NCBI RefSeq assembly: GCF_000750955.1
Contig: NZ_CCEJ010000011.1
Span: 37,263-101,262, forward strand
Direction of reading: 5' to 3'
Origin: Criblamydia sequanensis CRIB-18
GTDB taxonomy: Bacteria > Chlamydiota > Chlamydiia > Chlamydiales > Criblamydiaceae
DNA: 64,000 bases
The position numbers were made by a program, and so were the translations under genes. Under the pieces are notes generated by a model that was not told where the DNA came from, made no database searches, and saw only the letters and a list, made by a program, of their open reading frames with translations. Position 1 is the first letter of the stretch, and each line of letters starts with the position of its first letter. Of this stretch, positions 54,489-62,623 are shown piece by piece.

Positions 54489-54662
54489 AGATAAAAGGGA
54501 GGCCTTTTCCAATAAAAATAGTATTTTAGAGAAATACAACCAAGCTGGCCATTACCTCTCTTTTTTAAGCTGGCACGAGTAATCGAATCCTGTGTATACT
54601 TTGCAATAAATCTTTTAAAGCTAAAAGAAAAAATTTTAATTTAAGCCTTTCGGAGACTGAAA

Positions 54663-56033
54663 ATGGATATTCTTGTGGTCGGAACAGGGTATGTCGGACT
54701 TGTTACAGGAACTTGCATGGCTGAAATGGGCCATAAGGTGATCTGCATCGATATCAATAAGCGGAAAATCGATGACTTAAAACAAGGAAAAGTGCCTATT
54801 TTCGAACCGGGTCTTGAAGAAATGCTTAGGCGTAATCAAGCCGCAAAAAGGCTTCATTTTTCAACGGATTACGACGAGGCTTTGGCACGCTCTTTTGTCT
54901 GTTTTATCACGGTCGATACACCGATTAGCGCTGAAGGGACGGCTAATTTATCCCAGCTTGATGCCGCATTGGAAACCATCGCAGAAAAAATGGTTGAAAA
55001 AAAAATTATCGTATTAAAATCAACTGTTCCCGTTGGGACAGCCGAACATGCCAAAAAGCTCATTTCCAATATTTTAGAAAGTCGTGGAGTTGAGATTCCT
55101 TTTGAGGTCATTTCAAACCCTGAATTTTTAAAAGAAGGGAATGCGATCAATGATTGTCTAAAACCTGATCGCGTTGTGATCGGAGTTGAATCGGAAGAGG
55201 CGCTTGAAATTATGAGAGAGATTTATGCGCCCTTTATGATTTCAAGGGAAAGACTCATTATTATGGATATCAAATCTGCCGAGATTACCAAATATGCGGC
55301 AAACATGATGCTAGCTTTAAGAATTTCTTTCATGAACGAGCTATCCGAGTATTGTGAAAAAATGGATGCCAACATTGATAAGGTGCGGCTTGGAATAGGT
55401 TCAGACCATCGTATCGGCTATCATTTTCTATATGCAGGAGTAGGTTTCGGTGGCTCTTGTCTTCCAAAAGACATTAAGGCCTTTAAAGCTCATGCCGAGC
55501 ATAATGAAATACCGGTTGATATTGTATCTGCAATCGATGCCGCAAATGAGAGGCAAAAAAGAAAAATGTTTAAGAAGATTAAAGATTATTTCAGCGATCT
55601 TTTGGGGCTTAAAGGAAAAACTTTTGCTATCTTAGGGCTGTCTTTCAAACCGGATACCGATGATATGCGTGAAGCGCCATCGTTGACCCTTATCGACGAT
55701 CTAAAAAAAAGCGGAGCTTTTTGCCGTCTTTTCGATCCCGTTGCAAGCGCTAAAGCAAAAGAGCTCCTTGAACCATCGCCCCTTATTTATTTTGCTGAAT
55801 CAGAAGAGGATGCGGCTAAGGGTGCAGACGCGATTGTTTTGATAACAGAATGGAAGCAATTCCGATTTCTTGATTTTGAAAAAATTATTCCTTCTATGAA
55901 AGGCAGAGCCTTTTTTGATGGAAGAAACCAGCAAAATCCTGAAAAAATTACCCAGCTTGGGATGGATTACATTTCAATAGGTAAAAAAACTTTCTTCTCA
56001 AATCAACCCCTTTTGGGCATCAGTCATAAATGA
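54663..56033 (+). CDS. ugd: UDP-glucose 6-dehydrogenase
   Basis: A 456-residue enzyme oxidising UDP-glucose to UDP-glucuronate with two NAD+. The N-terminal Rossmann motif is VVGTGYVGLVTG. SNPEFLKEGNAINDCLKPDR precedes the central domain. The catalytic nucleophile is Cys266 in GFGGSCLPKDI, and GLSFKPDTDDMREAPS begins the UDP-binding domain. A good GGAGA ribosome-binding site precedes the ATG. With the sugar transferase downstream it points to surface glycan synthesis. Confidence 0.97.
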   Translation: MDILVVGTGYVGLVTGTCMAEMGHKVICIDINKRKIDDLKQGKVPIFEPGLEEMLRRNQAAKRLHFSTDYDEALARSFVCFITVDTPISAEGTANLSQLDAALETIAEKMVEKKIIVLKSTVPVGTAEHAKKLISNILESRGVEIPFEVISNPEFLKEGNAINDCLKPDRVVIGVESEEALEIMREIYAPFMISRERLIIMDIKSAEITKYAANMMLALRISFMNELSEYCEKMDANIDKVRLGIGSDHRIGYHFLYAGVGFGGSCLPKDIKAFKAHAEHNEIPVDIVSAIDAANERQKRKMFKKIKDYFSDLLGLKGKTFAILGLSFKPDTDDMREAPSLTLIDDLKKSGAFCRLFDPVASAKAKELLEPSPLIYFAESEEDAAKGADAIVLITEWKQFRFLDFEKIIPSMKGRAFFDGRNQQNPEKITQLGMDYISIGKKTFFSNQPLLGISHK

Positions 56034-56049
56034 TAAATTTTTAAGTATT

Positions 56050-56946
56050 ATGGAAAAGTTGATCGAAAAAAAGATGTCTTTAGACGAAAAACGAGCTCTT
56101 ATTAATGCAAGGCTTTCAGAACTTGTCCCGGAAACTTCTAAAGAGCATGCCCTATTATTTGAATCCGCAAGGTATTCCTTGCTTGGCGGTGGAAAGCGGC
56201 TAAGGCCTCTTTTGATGCTCTCTGTTACAGAGGCCTATGGTTTAGATTGTACTTATGGGTTGGATGCTGCTTGCGTTCTTGAAATGATCCATACCTATTC
56301 TTTAATTCATGATGATTTACCTTGCATGGACGATGATGACTTAAGGCGCGGACAACCTACTTTGCATAAGAAGGTGGGTGAAGCGATTGCATTACTTGCA
56401 GGGGATTATTTGCTCACTCATAGTTTTGAAGTTTTATCTAAGATGGCGGATGTTTCATCCGACAAAAAAGTCGCTCTTATTCAAAATCTTGCTAAGGCAG
56501 GAGGTGGCTTTGGAATGATAGGGGGTCAAGTGATGGATATGGAATCCGAGTGTAAACGGAAGCTTTCCTTAGAGGAATTAAATGTCCTCCATCAAAAGAA
56601 AACAGGCGCTCTTATTATCTGTTCTTTACTTTTTGGAGGAATTCTTGCTGATGCGAAAGACGCTGACTTGCAAATTCTTCTAAACTTTGGCAGGTGTTTA
56701 GGAGCTGTTTTTCAAATCATTGATGATGTTATAGATGTAACCGAGTCTACCTCTACCCTTGGTAAGACGGCTCTTTCTGATGTCAGCAATAATAAACTTA
56801 CTTATGTATCGCTTCTCGGTGTTGAAAAAAGTCTTGAAAAGGCAAAGGAATACCAGACGGAAGGATTAAAATACCTTGATGAAATGAGTATAGACACGGA
56901 ATCTTTGCGATTGATAGCGGATAGTTTTATCACTCGGAAATGTTAA
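56050..56946 (+). CDS. ispA: Farnesyl/geranylgeranyl diphosphate synthase (IspA type)
   Basis: A 298-residue trans-prenyl synthase. The first aspartate-rich motif is DDLPCMDDDD (from Asp88) and the second DDVID (225-229). GGGKRLRP, the ALLAGDYLL helix and GGQVMDM are present. The insertion of two residues in the first motif (DDxxxxD) and the Ser-Leu-Ile-His before it are typical of bacterial farnesyl diphosphate synthases. It supplies precursors for undecaprenyl phosphate and quinones. It starts 16 bases after ugd. Confidence 0.94.
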   Translation: MEKLIEKKMSLDEKRALINARLSELVPETSKEHALLFESARYSLLGGGKRLRPLLMLSVTEAYGLDCTYGLDAACVLEMIHTYSLIHDDLPCMDDDDLRRGQPTLHKKVGEAIALLAGDYLLTHSFEVLSKMADVSSDKKVALIQNLAKAGGGFGMIGGQVMDMESECKRKLSLEELNVLHQKKTGALIICSLLFGGILADAKDADLQILLNFGRCLGAVFQIIDDVIDVTESTSTLGKTALSDVSNNKLTYVSLLGVEKSLEKAKEYQTEGLKYLDEMSIDTESLRLIADSFITRKC

Positions 56947-56981
56947 TCTTTACAAAGAAACCTTTCTCCTGTTAAAAAAAT

Positions 56982-57713
56982 TTGAACCTTAAATTAAAGC
57001 ATTTAGCCAAAATGAACCTAGACACAGTAACCGATCGATTTTCTTGCAAAGACGAGCTCAAAAAAGCTGATTTATTCTTAACGGAATGTTTTAAAGTTAA
57101 ACACATTTTCATTAAGCGAGTGTTTGACTTATCTTTTAGTCTGCTCGCTCTTTTTTTTCTGTCCCCGTTACTTTTGTTAATTGCCTTATTGATTAAATTG
57201 ACCTCTAAAGGGCCCATCTTCTTTCTACAAGAACGTATAGGAAGAGGGGGAAAGCCTTTTATCTGCTATAAATTTAGAACCATGTATGCCGACGCTGAAT
57301 TTCGGCTTTCTGATTTATTAAATTCTTGCTCGCTTCTTAAAAAAGAATGGGAAGATAGTCGAAAATTGAAAAAAGATCCTCGAATAACAACGCTTGGACA
57401 CCTTCTTCGCAAAACTTCTTTAGATGAACTTCCCCAATTTTTTAACGTCTTGAAAGGGGATTTAAGTGTGGTAGGACCAAGACCTGTTGTCAAAGATGAA
57501 ATCATTTCTTACTTCGGCGAAAAAGCCTATAAAATTTTATCCATCCGTCCCGGAATTACGGGCATTTGGCAAGTTTCAGGAAGAAACGACACTTCTTATG
57601 ATGAGAGGATTGCTATGGATGAAAAATATGTCGATACAAGAACTTTTCTTTTGGATCTCAAATTAATTATAAAAACTGTCTATAAAGTTTTTAATCCAAG
57701 CGGAGCCTATTAG
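56982..57713 (+). CDS. Undecaprenyl-phosphate sugar transferase (WbaP/ExoY type)
   Basis: A 243-residue monotopic membrane transferase that loads a sugar-phosphate on undecaprenyl phosphate to begin a glycan. One hydrophobic segment (FDLSFSLLALFFLSPLLLLI) is followed by ERIGRGGKPFICYKFRTM, KKDPRITTLGHLLRKTSLDELPQ (parts) and VVGPRPV. It ends with RPGITGIWQVSGRND. It starts at TTG 56982, or possibly at ATG 57012, which loses only ten residues; neither has a strong ribosome-binding site. It belongs to the ugd-ispA-transferase run. Confidence 0.92.
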   Translation: MNLKLKHLAKMNLDTVTDRFSCKDELKKADLFLTECFKVKHIFIKRVFDLSFSLLALFFLSPLLLLIALLIKLTSKGPIFFLQERIGRGGKPFICYKFRTMYADAEFRLSDLLNSCSLLKKEWEDSRKLKKDPRITTLGHLLRKTSLDELPQFFNVLKGDLSVVGPRPVVKDEIISYFGEKAYKILSIRPGITGIWQVSGRNDTSYDERIAMDEKYVDTRTFLLDLKLIIKTVYKVFNPSGAY

Positions 57714-57715
57714 TT

Positions 57716-58234
57716 TTGAGTCTCGATAGGGTTAAACTTTGGCCGGTATTTTTTATCTGCTTCTTCTTTTTTATGACACTCCCCATTTTTTTACCGAAAT
57801 TTAGAATCGATGTTTTCGTTTCTCTTTTTGTGATCGCGTGTTACAAATTAAGTCTTTTTGAGTGCTTGTCGCTTGTGATTTTAACGGGCTTCCTCTATGA
57901 TCTTTTTGCTCCTCAAGCTCATTTAGGAGCGACCTCATTTATTTTCTCCTTATCTCTTCTTTTAATTTATCAGCAAAAAAAACGGTTTTTTAAAGATAAC
58001 CTTTCAACTTTCCCTATCATGTCTTTCTATTTTTCAATTACTTCTTCTTTTTTTCGGATCTTTTTCTATGAAAGGGAATTATTTCGGCAAATCGACCTTA
58101 ATTGGATCTTTTCTGATTTTATGCTGATGTCCTTTGCTGATTCCGTTTTCGGTTTTGCAGTCTTTATTCTTCCTCTCATTTTATTCAAGGGAAGGTCGAA
58201 ACCCGGAAGTGAATACTTCTTACGCGAAACTTAG
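57716..58234 (+). CDS. MreD-like integral membrane protein
   Basis: A 172-residue protein with about five hydrophobic spans, beginning at TTG 57716, two bases after the previous stop. GFLYDLFAPQAHLGATSFIF matches the pattern of the MreD family (Gly-x-x-x-Asp ... Leu-Gly), whose members act in cell elongation complexes. Similarity is weak and limited to this region, so the name is tentative. The last bases overlap the stop of the convergent CDF gene. Confidence 0.55.
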   Translation: MSLDRVKLWPVFFICFFFFMTLPIFLPKFRIDVFVSLFVIACYKLSLFECLSLVILTGFLYDLFAPQAHLGATSFIFSLSLLLIYQQKKRFFKDNLSTFPIMSFYFSITSSFFRIFFYERELFRQIDLNWIFSDFMLMSFADSVFGFAVFILPLILFKGRSKPGSEYFLRET

Positions 58235-59169
58235 TGGTCGTCTTCATAGTAAGGCTCAATATGGACGATGACATCCCGGACGCTTGGCCATTCTTTTTGA
58301 ATTTCATAACGCACGCGCTGACTGATCTCATGGGCTTTTTCAACAGAAAGCTTAGGGTCCACTTCAATATCAATATTGACATGGGCATCCGGGCCATACT
58401 GCTGAATTCTTATCTTTTCTGTGCCAAGAACCCCTTTCACATCTAAGCTTGCTTGTCTTACGATATTAAAATATTTTTCTTGAGGCTTTTTATCCATGAG
58501 CTGCTCTGCGTTTTTCCGTATGGCTGAAAAACCGAGAAAAGCCATGATAAGGCTGATGCAAAGAGCGCCAATCTTATCAAATAGAATAATTTCTTTTTGC
58601 AATACAGCCCCTGAAAAAAGGGCAATGGCTGCCACAAGGCTTGTTAATGAATCAATCCTAAAATGGTAGCTTTCCGCTAATAACACGGGGCTATCTTGTT
58701 TTTTGGCTTGATAAGAAATGTATTGATAACTGGCTTCAAGAAGAAGAATGCAAAAAACAGGGACTAAAAATAGATACCTGGCATTTTCTTTCATCCCTTG
58801 ATCATGAGTTAATTCAACACTTTGCTGAAGTCCCATTCCGATGCCTATGGCAACAAGAAGAAAGCCAAGCTGCATTCCGGCTAGAGGCTCATATCGGCCA
58901 TGACCATAAGGATGGTCTCTATCAGGGGGTTTTACAGCAAGTTTTATAAATATGAATAGGAGAATAGAAGACACTATATCAATAGCTGTGGCCAAACCAT
59001 CCATGAAAAGAGAGGCGCTTCCATAATAAAGATAGGCAAGCATTTCAACGAGCACAATAAGGACTCTTGAGGAAATACCGAAAAATAAACTCATGGTCAG
59101 AGCGCGGGCTCTTTCATTTCTTGCTTTTTTTGCGGAAGGGGGGGGTTTTAAAGCTTTCGGAAACATCAA
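58231..59169 (-). CDS. Cation diffusion facilitator transporter
   Basis: A 312-residue CDF protein with six spans and a C-terminal cytoplasmic domain (VHIEPYYEDDH end). The DHPYGHGRYE loop is diagnostic. In span 5 the HxxxD metal site is kept (ESYHFRIDSL). In span 2 the segment is MDGLATAID, where most relatives have His or Asp four residues before the last Asp; here it is Ala. The family exports Zn2+, Fe2+ or other divalent cations by proton exchange. The specificity is not readable. It lies 12 bases downstream of the ArsC-like gene on the same strand. Confidence 0.92.
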   Translation of the reverse strand: MMFPKALKPPPSAKKARNERARALTMSLFFGISSRVLIVLVEMLAYLYYGSASLFMDGLATAIDIVSSILLFIFIKLAVKPPDRDHPYGHGRYEPLAGMQLGFLLVAIGIGMGLQQSVELTHDQGMKENARYLFLVPVFCILLLEASYQYISYQAKKQDSPVLLAESYHFRIDSLTSLVAAIALFSGAVLQKEIILFDKIGALCISLIMAFLGFSAIRKNAEQLMDKKPQEKYFNIVRQASLDVKGVLGTEKIRIQQYGPDAHVNIDIEVDPKLSVEKAHEISQRVRYEIQKEWPSVRDVIVHIEPYYEDDH

Positions 59170-59181
59170 TAATACCTAATT

Positions 59182-59547
59182 TTAAGAAAACGCTTGATCC
59201 CATTCCGACTCTTTAAAGCCGAGAAGTTTAATCTTGGGTGAAATAACAAAGGGTCTTTTTACAAGCATCCCTGATTTATTGAGAAGCTCTAAAGCCTCTT
59301 CGTTTGATAGCGTTGGAAGAAGGTCTTTTAAGTTTTTATCCTTATACTCATTCCCTGAAGTGTTAAACAATTTTCTTACTTCCCCGTTTTTTTCATCCAA
59401 CATAAGCTTTAGTTCCTCTAAGCTTGGCGGCGTTTCTTTAATTGGAATGGCTGCAAAGGGAATATTGTTTTCTTTTAAAAAGAGAATTGCTCGTTTACAA
59501 GTGGAACAGTTTTCTAGGATATAAATTTTAATTGGTTCTTTATTCAT
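59182..59547 (-). CDS. ArsC/Spx-family thioredoxin-fold protein
   Basis: A 121-residue protein. The redox motif CSTCKR (Cys14, Cys17) is near the N-terminus, followed by the ArsC pattern LFNTSGNEYKDKNLKDLLP and the LVKRPFVI strand with its conserved Arg-Pro. This fits the YffB/Spx-like branch of the arsenate reductase family. Members are reductases or transcription regulators, and the sequence does not decide which. It is the first gene of a pair with the CDF transporter. Confidence 0.88.
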   Translation of the reverse strand: MNKEPIKIYILENCSTCKRAILFLKENNIPFAAIPIKETPPSLEELKLMLDEKNGEVRKLFNTSGNEYKDKNLKDLLPTLSNEEALELLNKSGMLVKRPFVISPKIKLLGFKESEWDQAFS

Positions 59548-59582
59548 GAGTCTACTGGCTTTTTAATTTTAGAGCTTAAATT

Positions 59583-59611
59583 GGCCCGCCAAGTAAGATT
59601 TTGGGCGGGCC
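59583..59611 (-). terminator. Probable terminator after the CPAF homologue
   Basis: GGCCCGCC and GGCGGGCC form a perfect 8-bp GC-only stem with a 13-base loop, nine bases past the CPAF stop on the minus strand. The tail AATTTAA is only weakly T-rich. Confidence 0.6.
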
Positions 59612-59619
59612 GATAATAC

Positions 59620-61311
59620 CTATTTAATAAACAAGTCATCAACTGCTTTTAAAAGAGCTTTTTTTAAAGGCTCGCAATCGGTTAGGAGATCCTCGGCTGT
59701 TAATTTATAAGGAATATCCGGTGTAACGCCTAAATTTTCAATAGGTTTTAAATTGGCTCTTTCGGCAATCGAGCCTGTATAACGGTAGTTGGCAATCCCT
59801 AAGATATTCGGGAAGTCAGCTGTAGCTATATAACCTCCGGCACCGGCAGTCCTTGATCCAAATATTTTAGCTCGCTTAGCATCTTGCATAATAGCCGGAA
59901 AAAAATCGGCGCATGAAAAATCAAGCGAGTTTGTTAAGATAAGAATATCTTTCGTATAGCGGCATTTTGGGTGAGGGTTGATATAGTCAAATCCAGCTAA
60001 AGAAAACGGCTTTGTGATGGATCTTCCGGCATTCCATTCGTCGATAATATAGTTATAATAGTTTATAAAGCATTGAGCCGTTTCAAAATCTACCGGGATG
60101 CCTTCGAGGGTGTCTCCTATTACTTCCTTAGCTTCAAGATCGGATTGGATCTGTTCTAAAATAGGCAAAACAATCAAAGACAGCATGACCTCTCTTTGCG
60201 TAATGCTCATTTTATGCTTTGGGGGATAAAGAGGTTTATCGGTCAGCATCGAAGCTAAAGCATAAAGATAAAAAGCGGATCCCCCCGGATTATTGACCTG
60301 ATCTATAATCAAAGCGTCGCTATTTTTTTGCATAAAGGAGATCAAGGTTTCAAATTCTTCAATCTCTTCGGCTTCTCCATGATAGGAAGGGATGCGTAAA
60401 AAACCTATTTTTTTGTTATTATGCTCAAAGAGGTAAGCATGAAAAATAGCGGACTGCTTAGCTTCCCATATTTTTTTGCCAAGAGCGGGTATGTAGCTTA
60501 TCTTAGAGCCGACATCATGCGGCCCCTCTTCAAAATCAGAATTGGCTTCTTTTAAGATAGGCCAAGAGGCTAGCTCAAATGGTTTTGCTATAAGTTCACG
60601 GATATAATCTTTATGGGTATTTTCTTGAGAGATCGGGGCTTTACGCGGAGATATTTTTTCATCAAAATAATCCCACTCTAGATTTAAAACCGAGGCTTTT
60701 TTATTCTTATGTTTAATTTTTAATTTTACAGGTCCTTTTGGAACGCTAAACCCAAGGGCTCCGATCCGAGAAGTCAAATTTACTTCGGCCAGACCATAAT
60801 CGGTTTCTTCATTGGAGGAGAGCATTTCTTCATTTTTTAGTTTTGTGACTACTTCGTGGACAGGCTTTCCATTAAATTCCAAGAGTTCATCCCCAATTGC
60901 AAGGGAATGGTCATTAATCCTATCCTTATCAACCCAAGTAATAAAATACCTGCCTTCAGCTCCTTTCACTTTAAAAGGAAGGCAAGCCATTTCAGTGGAA
61001 TAAAAGGTAATAGCGACATGGTAGTCTTTTGTTGAATTGAAAAAATCTCTTAGTATTTTATGAAAATCTTTTAGAGGCAAAGTTTTATTTTTGCTTTGCT
61101 TTTTTATTTTGTCTCTTGCTTTTTCAATTTCCCGGTTTAAATCCCAGCCCGCATGTTGTTTTTTCCAATCGCTTGGAGCATATTGTACTTTAAAGGTGTG
61201 CTTAATGATGTCAAGCGCTTCATGCATCATAGCTTCATTAGCTTTCATTGAAAAAACTTGGAAAGGTAGTAGTATGGCCATCAAAAAAGAGGTCACATTT
61301 TTCAAATTCAT
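59620..61311 (-). CDS. CPAF homologue (chlamydial protease-like activity factor, S41)
   Basis: A 563-residue protein with a signal peptide (SFLMAILLPFQVFS). It matches Chlamydia CPAF from memory along its length: VQYAPSDWKKQHAGWDL, KDYHVAITF, IGDELLEFNGKPV (PDZ-like), IIDQVNNPGGSAFYLYAL, NSLDFSCADFFPAIMQDAKR and GSRTAGAGGY. The triad aligns as His98, Ser466 and Glu525 (in IENLGV). CPAF is a secreted serine protease active after autocleavage; its host targets are debated. The middle region is shorter and diverged, so its zymogen control may differ. It is a single gene with its own hairpin terminator. Confidence 0.93.
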   Translation of the reverse strand: MNLKNVTSFLMAILLPFQVFSMKANEAMMHEALDIIKHTFKVQYAPSDWKKQHAGWDLNREIEKARDKIKKQSKNKTLPLKDFHKILRDFFNSTKDYHVAITFYSTEMACLPFKVKGAEGRYFITWVDKDRINDHSLAIGDELLEFNGKPVHEVVTKLKNEEMLSSNEETDYGLAEVNLTSRIGALGFSVPKGPVKLKIKHKNKKASVLNLEWDYFDEKISPRKAPISQENTHKDYIRELIAKPFELASWPILKEANSDFEEGPHDVGSKISYIPALGKKIWEAKQSAIFHAYLFEHNNKKIGFLRIPSYHGEAEEIEEFETLISFMQKNSDALIIDQVNNPGGSAFYLYALASMLTDKPLYPPKHKMSITQREVMLSLIVLPILEQIQSDLEAKEVIGDTLEGIPVDFETAQCFINYYNYIIDEWNAGRSITKPFSLAGFDYINPHPKCRYTKDILILTNSLDFSCADFFPAIMQDAKRAKIFGSRTAGAGGYIATADFPNILGIANYRYTGSIAERANLKPIENLGVTPDIPYKLTAEDLLTDCEPLKKALLKAVDDLFIK

Positions 61312-61495
61312 TTTAAAATTCCTTAAGGATTTTTATAAGAGACTTGAGAGATTTTACTTCTCAAAATTTGATTTTGTCAAAGAAAATAAGAGGGTCTAAA
61401 ATTAATAAGAAATAAATATTATGTTTGTCATGAAAAGACATTTATTTTTATTATTGCTTATTGTTTTTTCCATAAAAAAATAAATAGGATCTTCA

Positions 61496-61852
61496 ATGAC
61501 TCCCATTCTAATGTCTTTTGTCAATTGTTACTATGCTCAAAAATTAGGAAGAGGGGACGCTCTTGCCAAAGCCGTGGCAATCTCCTCAAGTAGCAAATCC
61601 CGAATTAAAAATAGCCACGTCGCATACATTGCAGGAGCTATTGTGATGTTAGCTATTGCAAATTTATTTTCGAATGAAAGCAAAAAAAAAGCTGTAGAAA
61701 AAATTTTATCCTTCGTGACGTCATTCCCGTCTGTAAAATTTAAATTTTTTAATAATTTTGACACTCTAAGCCCGTCTACCGAAAGAAAAAATTCACTCTT
61801 TTTTCCAAAGGAAATTACTTTCCCTTCGGAAAATAACTCTGTCATTCAGTAG
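61496..61852 (+). CDS. Small membrane protein of unknown function
   Basis: A 118-residue protein with TAGGA six bases before the ATG. One hydrophobic span (about residues 41-58, HVAYIAGAIVMLAIANLF). The C-terminal half is polar and possibly disordered (Ser, Asn, Phe rich). No family is recognised. It is a single gene between the CPAF homologue (divergent) and a perfect 11-bp terminator. Confidence 0.6.
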   Translation: MTPILMSFVNCYYAQKLGRGDALAKAVAISSSSKSRIKNSHVAYIAGAIVMLAIANLFSNESKKKAVEKILSFVTSFPSVKFKFFNNFDTLSPSTERKNSLFFPKEITFPSENNSVIQ

Positions 61853-61866
61853 CGGAGACATTGGGA

Positions 61867-61899
61867 AGTAAATCCAGTAAGTTCCTGGATTTACTTTAT
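61867..61899 (+). terminator. Intrinsic terminator after the small membrane protein
   Basis: AGTAAATCCAG pairs with CTGGATTTACT as a perfect 11-bp stem with a 7-base loop, then TTATT. It begins 14 bases past the stop codon. Confidence 0.8.
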
Positions 61900-61950
61900 T
61901 AGATCATTCTTTGAGTAATGAACCAAAAAAGCGTTACTAAAATTATTTTT

Positions 61951-62200
61951 AACTAAAAATTCGTCTAAACTTGCCGGGTTAGGGATCCAGAGGCCAATGT
62001 CAGGTTGCTAATAACGCCTTCCAAAATAATAGAGGCCTGACTCTTCATCAAAACGCTTGCTTGAGAATCTCCAAGGATTTCTTAAGGAAGGAAGGAGTCG
62101 GTTTCACCAAAAGCAGTATAGCGATACGTCTTACCGGTTGCAAATGATGAAAGACAGTTGCGAACATTGAACATCCTTATAGGAATCTCGTAAACTAAAA
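61951..62200 (-). pseudogene. Broken Rhs core fragment
   Basis: Read on the minus strand, one frame gives TGKTYRYTAFGETDSF then a stop. The next frame gives NPWRFSSKRFDEESGLYYFG then RRY, a stop, and PDIGLWIPNPASLDE. These are the hallmark end of an Rhs/YD core (YRYTAFGE, NPWRFSSK, GLYYFGRRYYDP, GRWITPDP), split by a frameshift near 62085 and a stop at 62008-62010. There is no intact gene. It sits downstream of the orphan toxin-immunity cassette on the same strand. Beyond this, the 61900-62281 gap holds nothing I can name. Confidence 0.88.
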
Positions 62201-62240
62201 TTGTCTTGAGTTAGTTACTAGCAATTTTTATTTAAAAATT

Positions 62241-62276
62241 ATTCATTATGCTTTGATGATTCATTATGCGTTGATG
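62241..62276. repeat. 18-bp tandem duplication
   Basis: ATTCATTATGCTTTGATG is followed directly by the same 18 bases with one change (17/18). It lies just past the stop of the immunity-like gene, in the gap before the Rhs remnant. Confidence 0.8.
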
Positions 62277-62281
62277 TAACA

Positions 62282-62596
62282 TTACGACTCTAAGAATCTT
62301 GCCCATTCTTGTTTTTTATTCTTTATATACATTTGTATTGCATTTCTTACAGCTGCTGGAAATCTACTATAAACAAGAAAATCAAATTGATTCTTTCTTA
62401 TCCAAATTTCAATAATGGATTCGCCACAAGCATCTAAAAGAAATTCATTTCTATTCGAGGAGGCTACTTTTAGCAATGCATTTAAAGCTTTATCGTCATC
62501 AAAATTGCCTAAGTCCATTATAGCATCATGAATTTCATCTTCTCGAGCGGTTTCATCAAAAATTATTTCAATTAAATAATCAATTCTGTCTGCCAT
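62282..62596 (-). CDS. Putative immunity protein for orphan Rhs toxin tip
   Basis: A 104-residue acidic helical protein, 27 bases after the stop of the orphan toxin tip. TTTAGG precedes the ATG. The sequence shows HEAT-like helical pairs (DEIHDAIMDLGNFDDDKALN, LLDACGESIIEIWIRKNQFD). Many polymorphic-toxin immunity proteins are such small acidic helical-repeat proteins. The assignment rests on size, charge, position and this pattern; I cannot name the immunity family. The frame is intact, so it may still be expressed and protect against a cognate toxin. Confidence 0.7.
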   Translation of the reverse strand: MADRIDYLIEIIFDETAREDEIHDAIMDLGNFDDDKALNALLKVASSNRNEFLLDACGESIIEIWIRKNQFDFLVYSRFPAAVRNAIQMYIKNKKQEWARFLES

Positions 62597-62623
62597 AAGC
62601 CTAAATCTCTGTAAATTTAATAC

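Noticed and set aside
54510..54560. Eight-codon leader peptide (AGAGAGG then ATG, reading MASLVVFL) before the MscS gene
   Set aside because: It lacks regulatory codons or an attenuator hairpin and may be chance; not strong enough to call.
59620..61311. Loss of the catalytic glutamate in the CPAF homologue (Thr530 in NLGVTP where CPAF has GVEP)
   Set aside because: Counting back from the CPAF C-terminus places the catalytic Glu in the IEN of IENxGV, which is kept here as Glu525; the GVE glutamate is a different residue.
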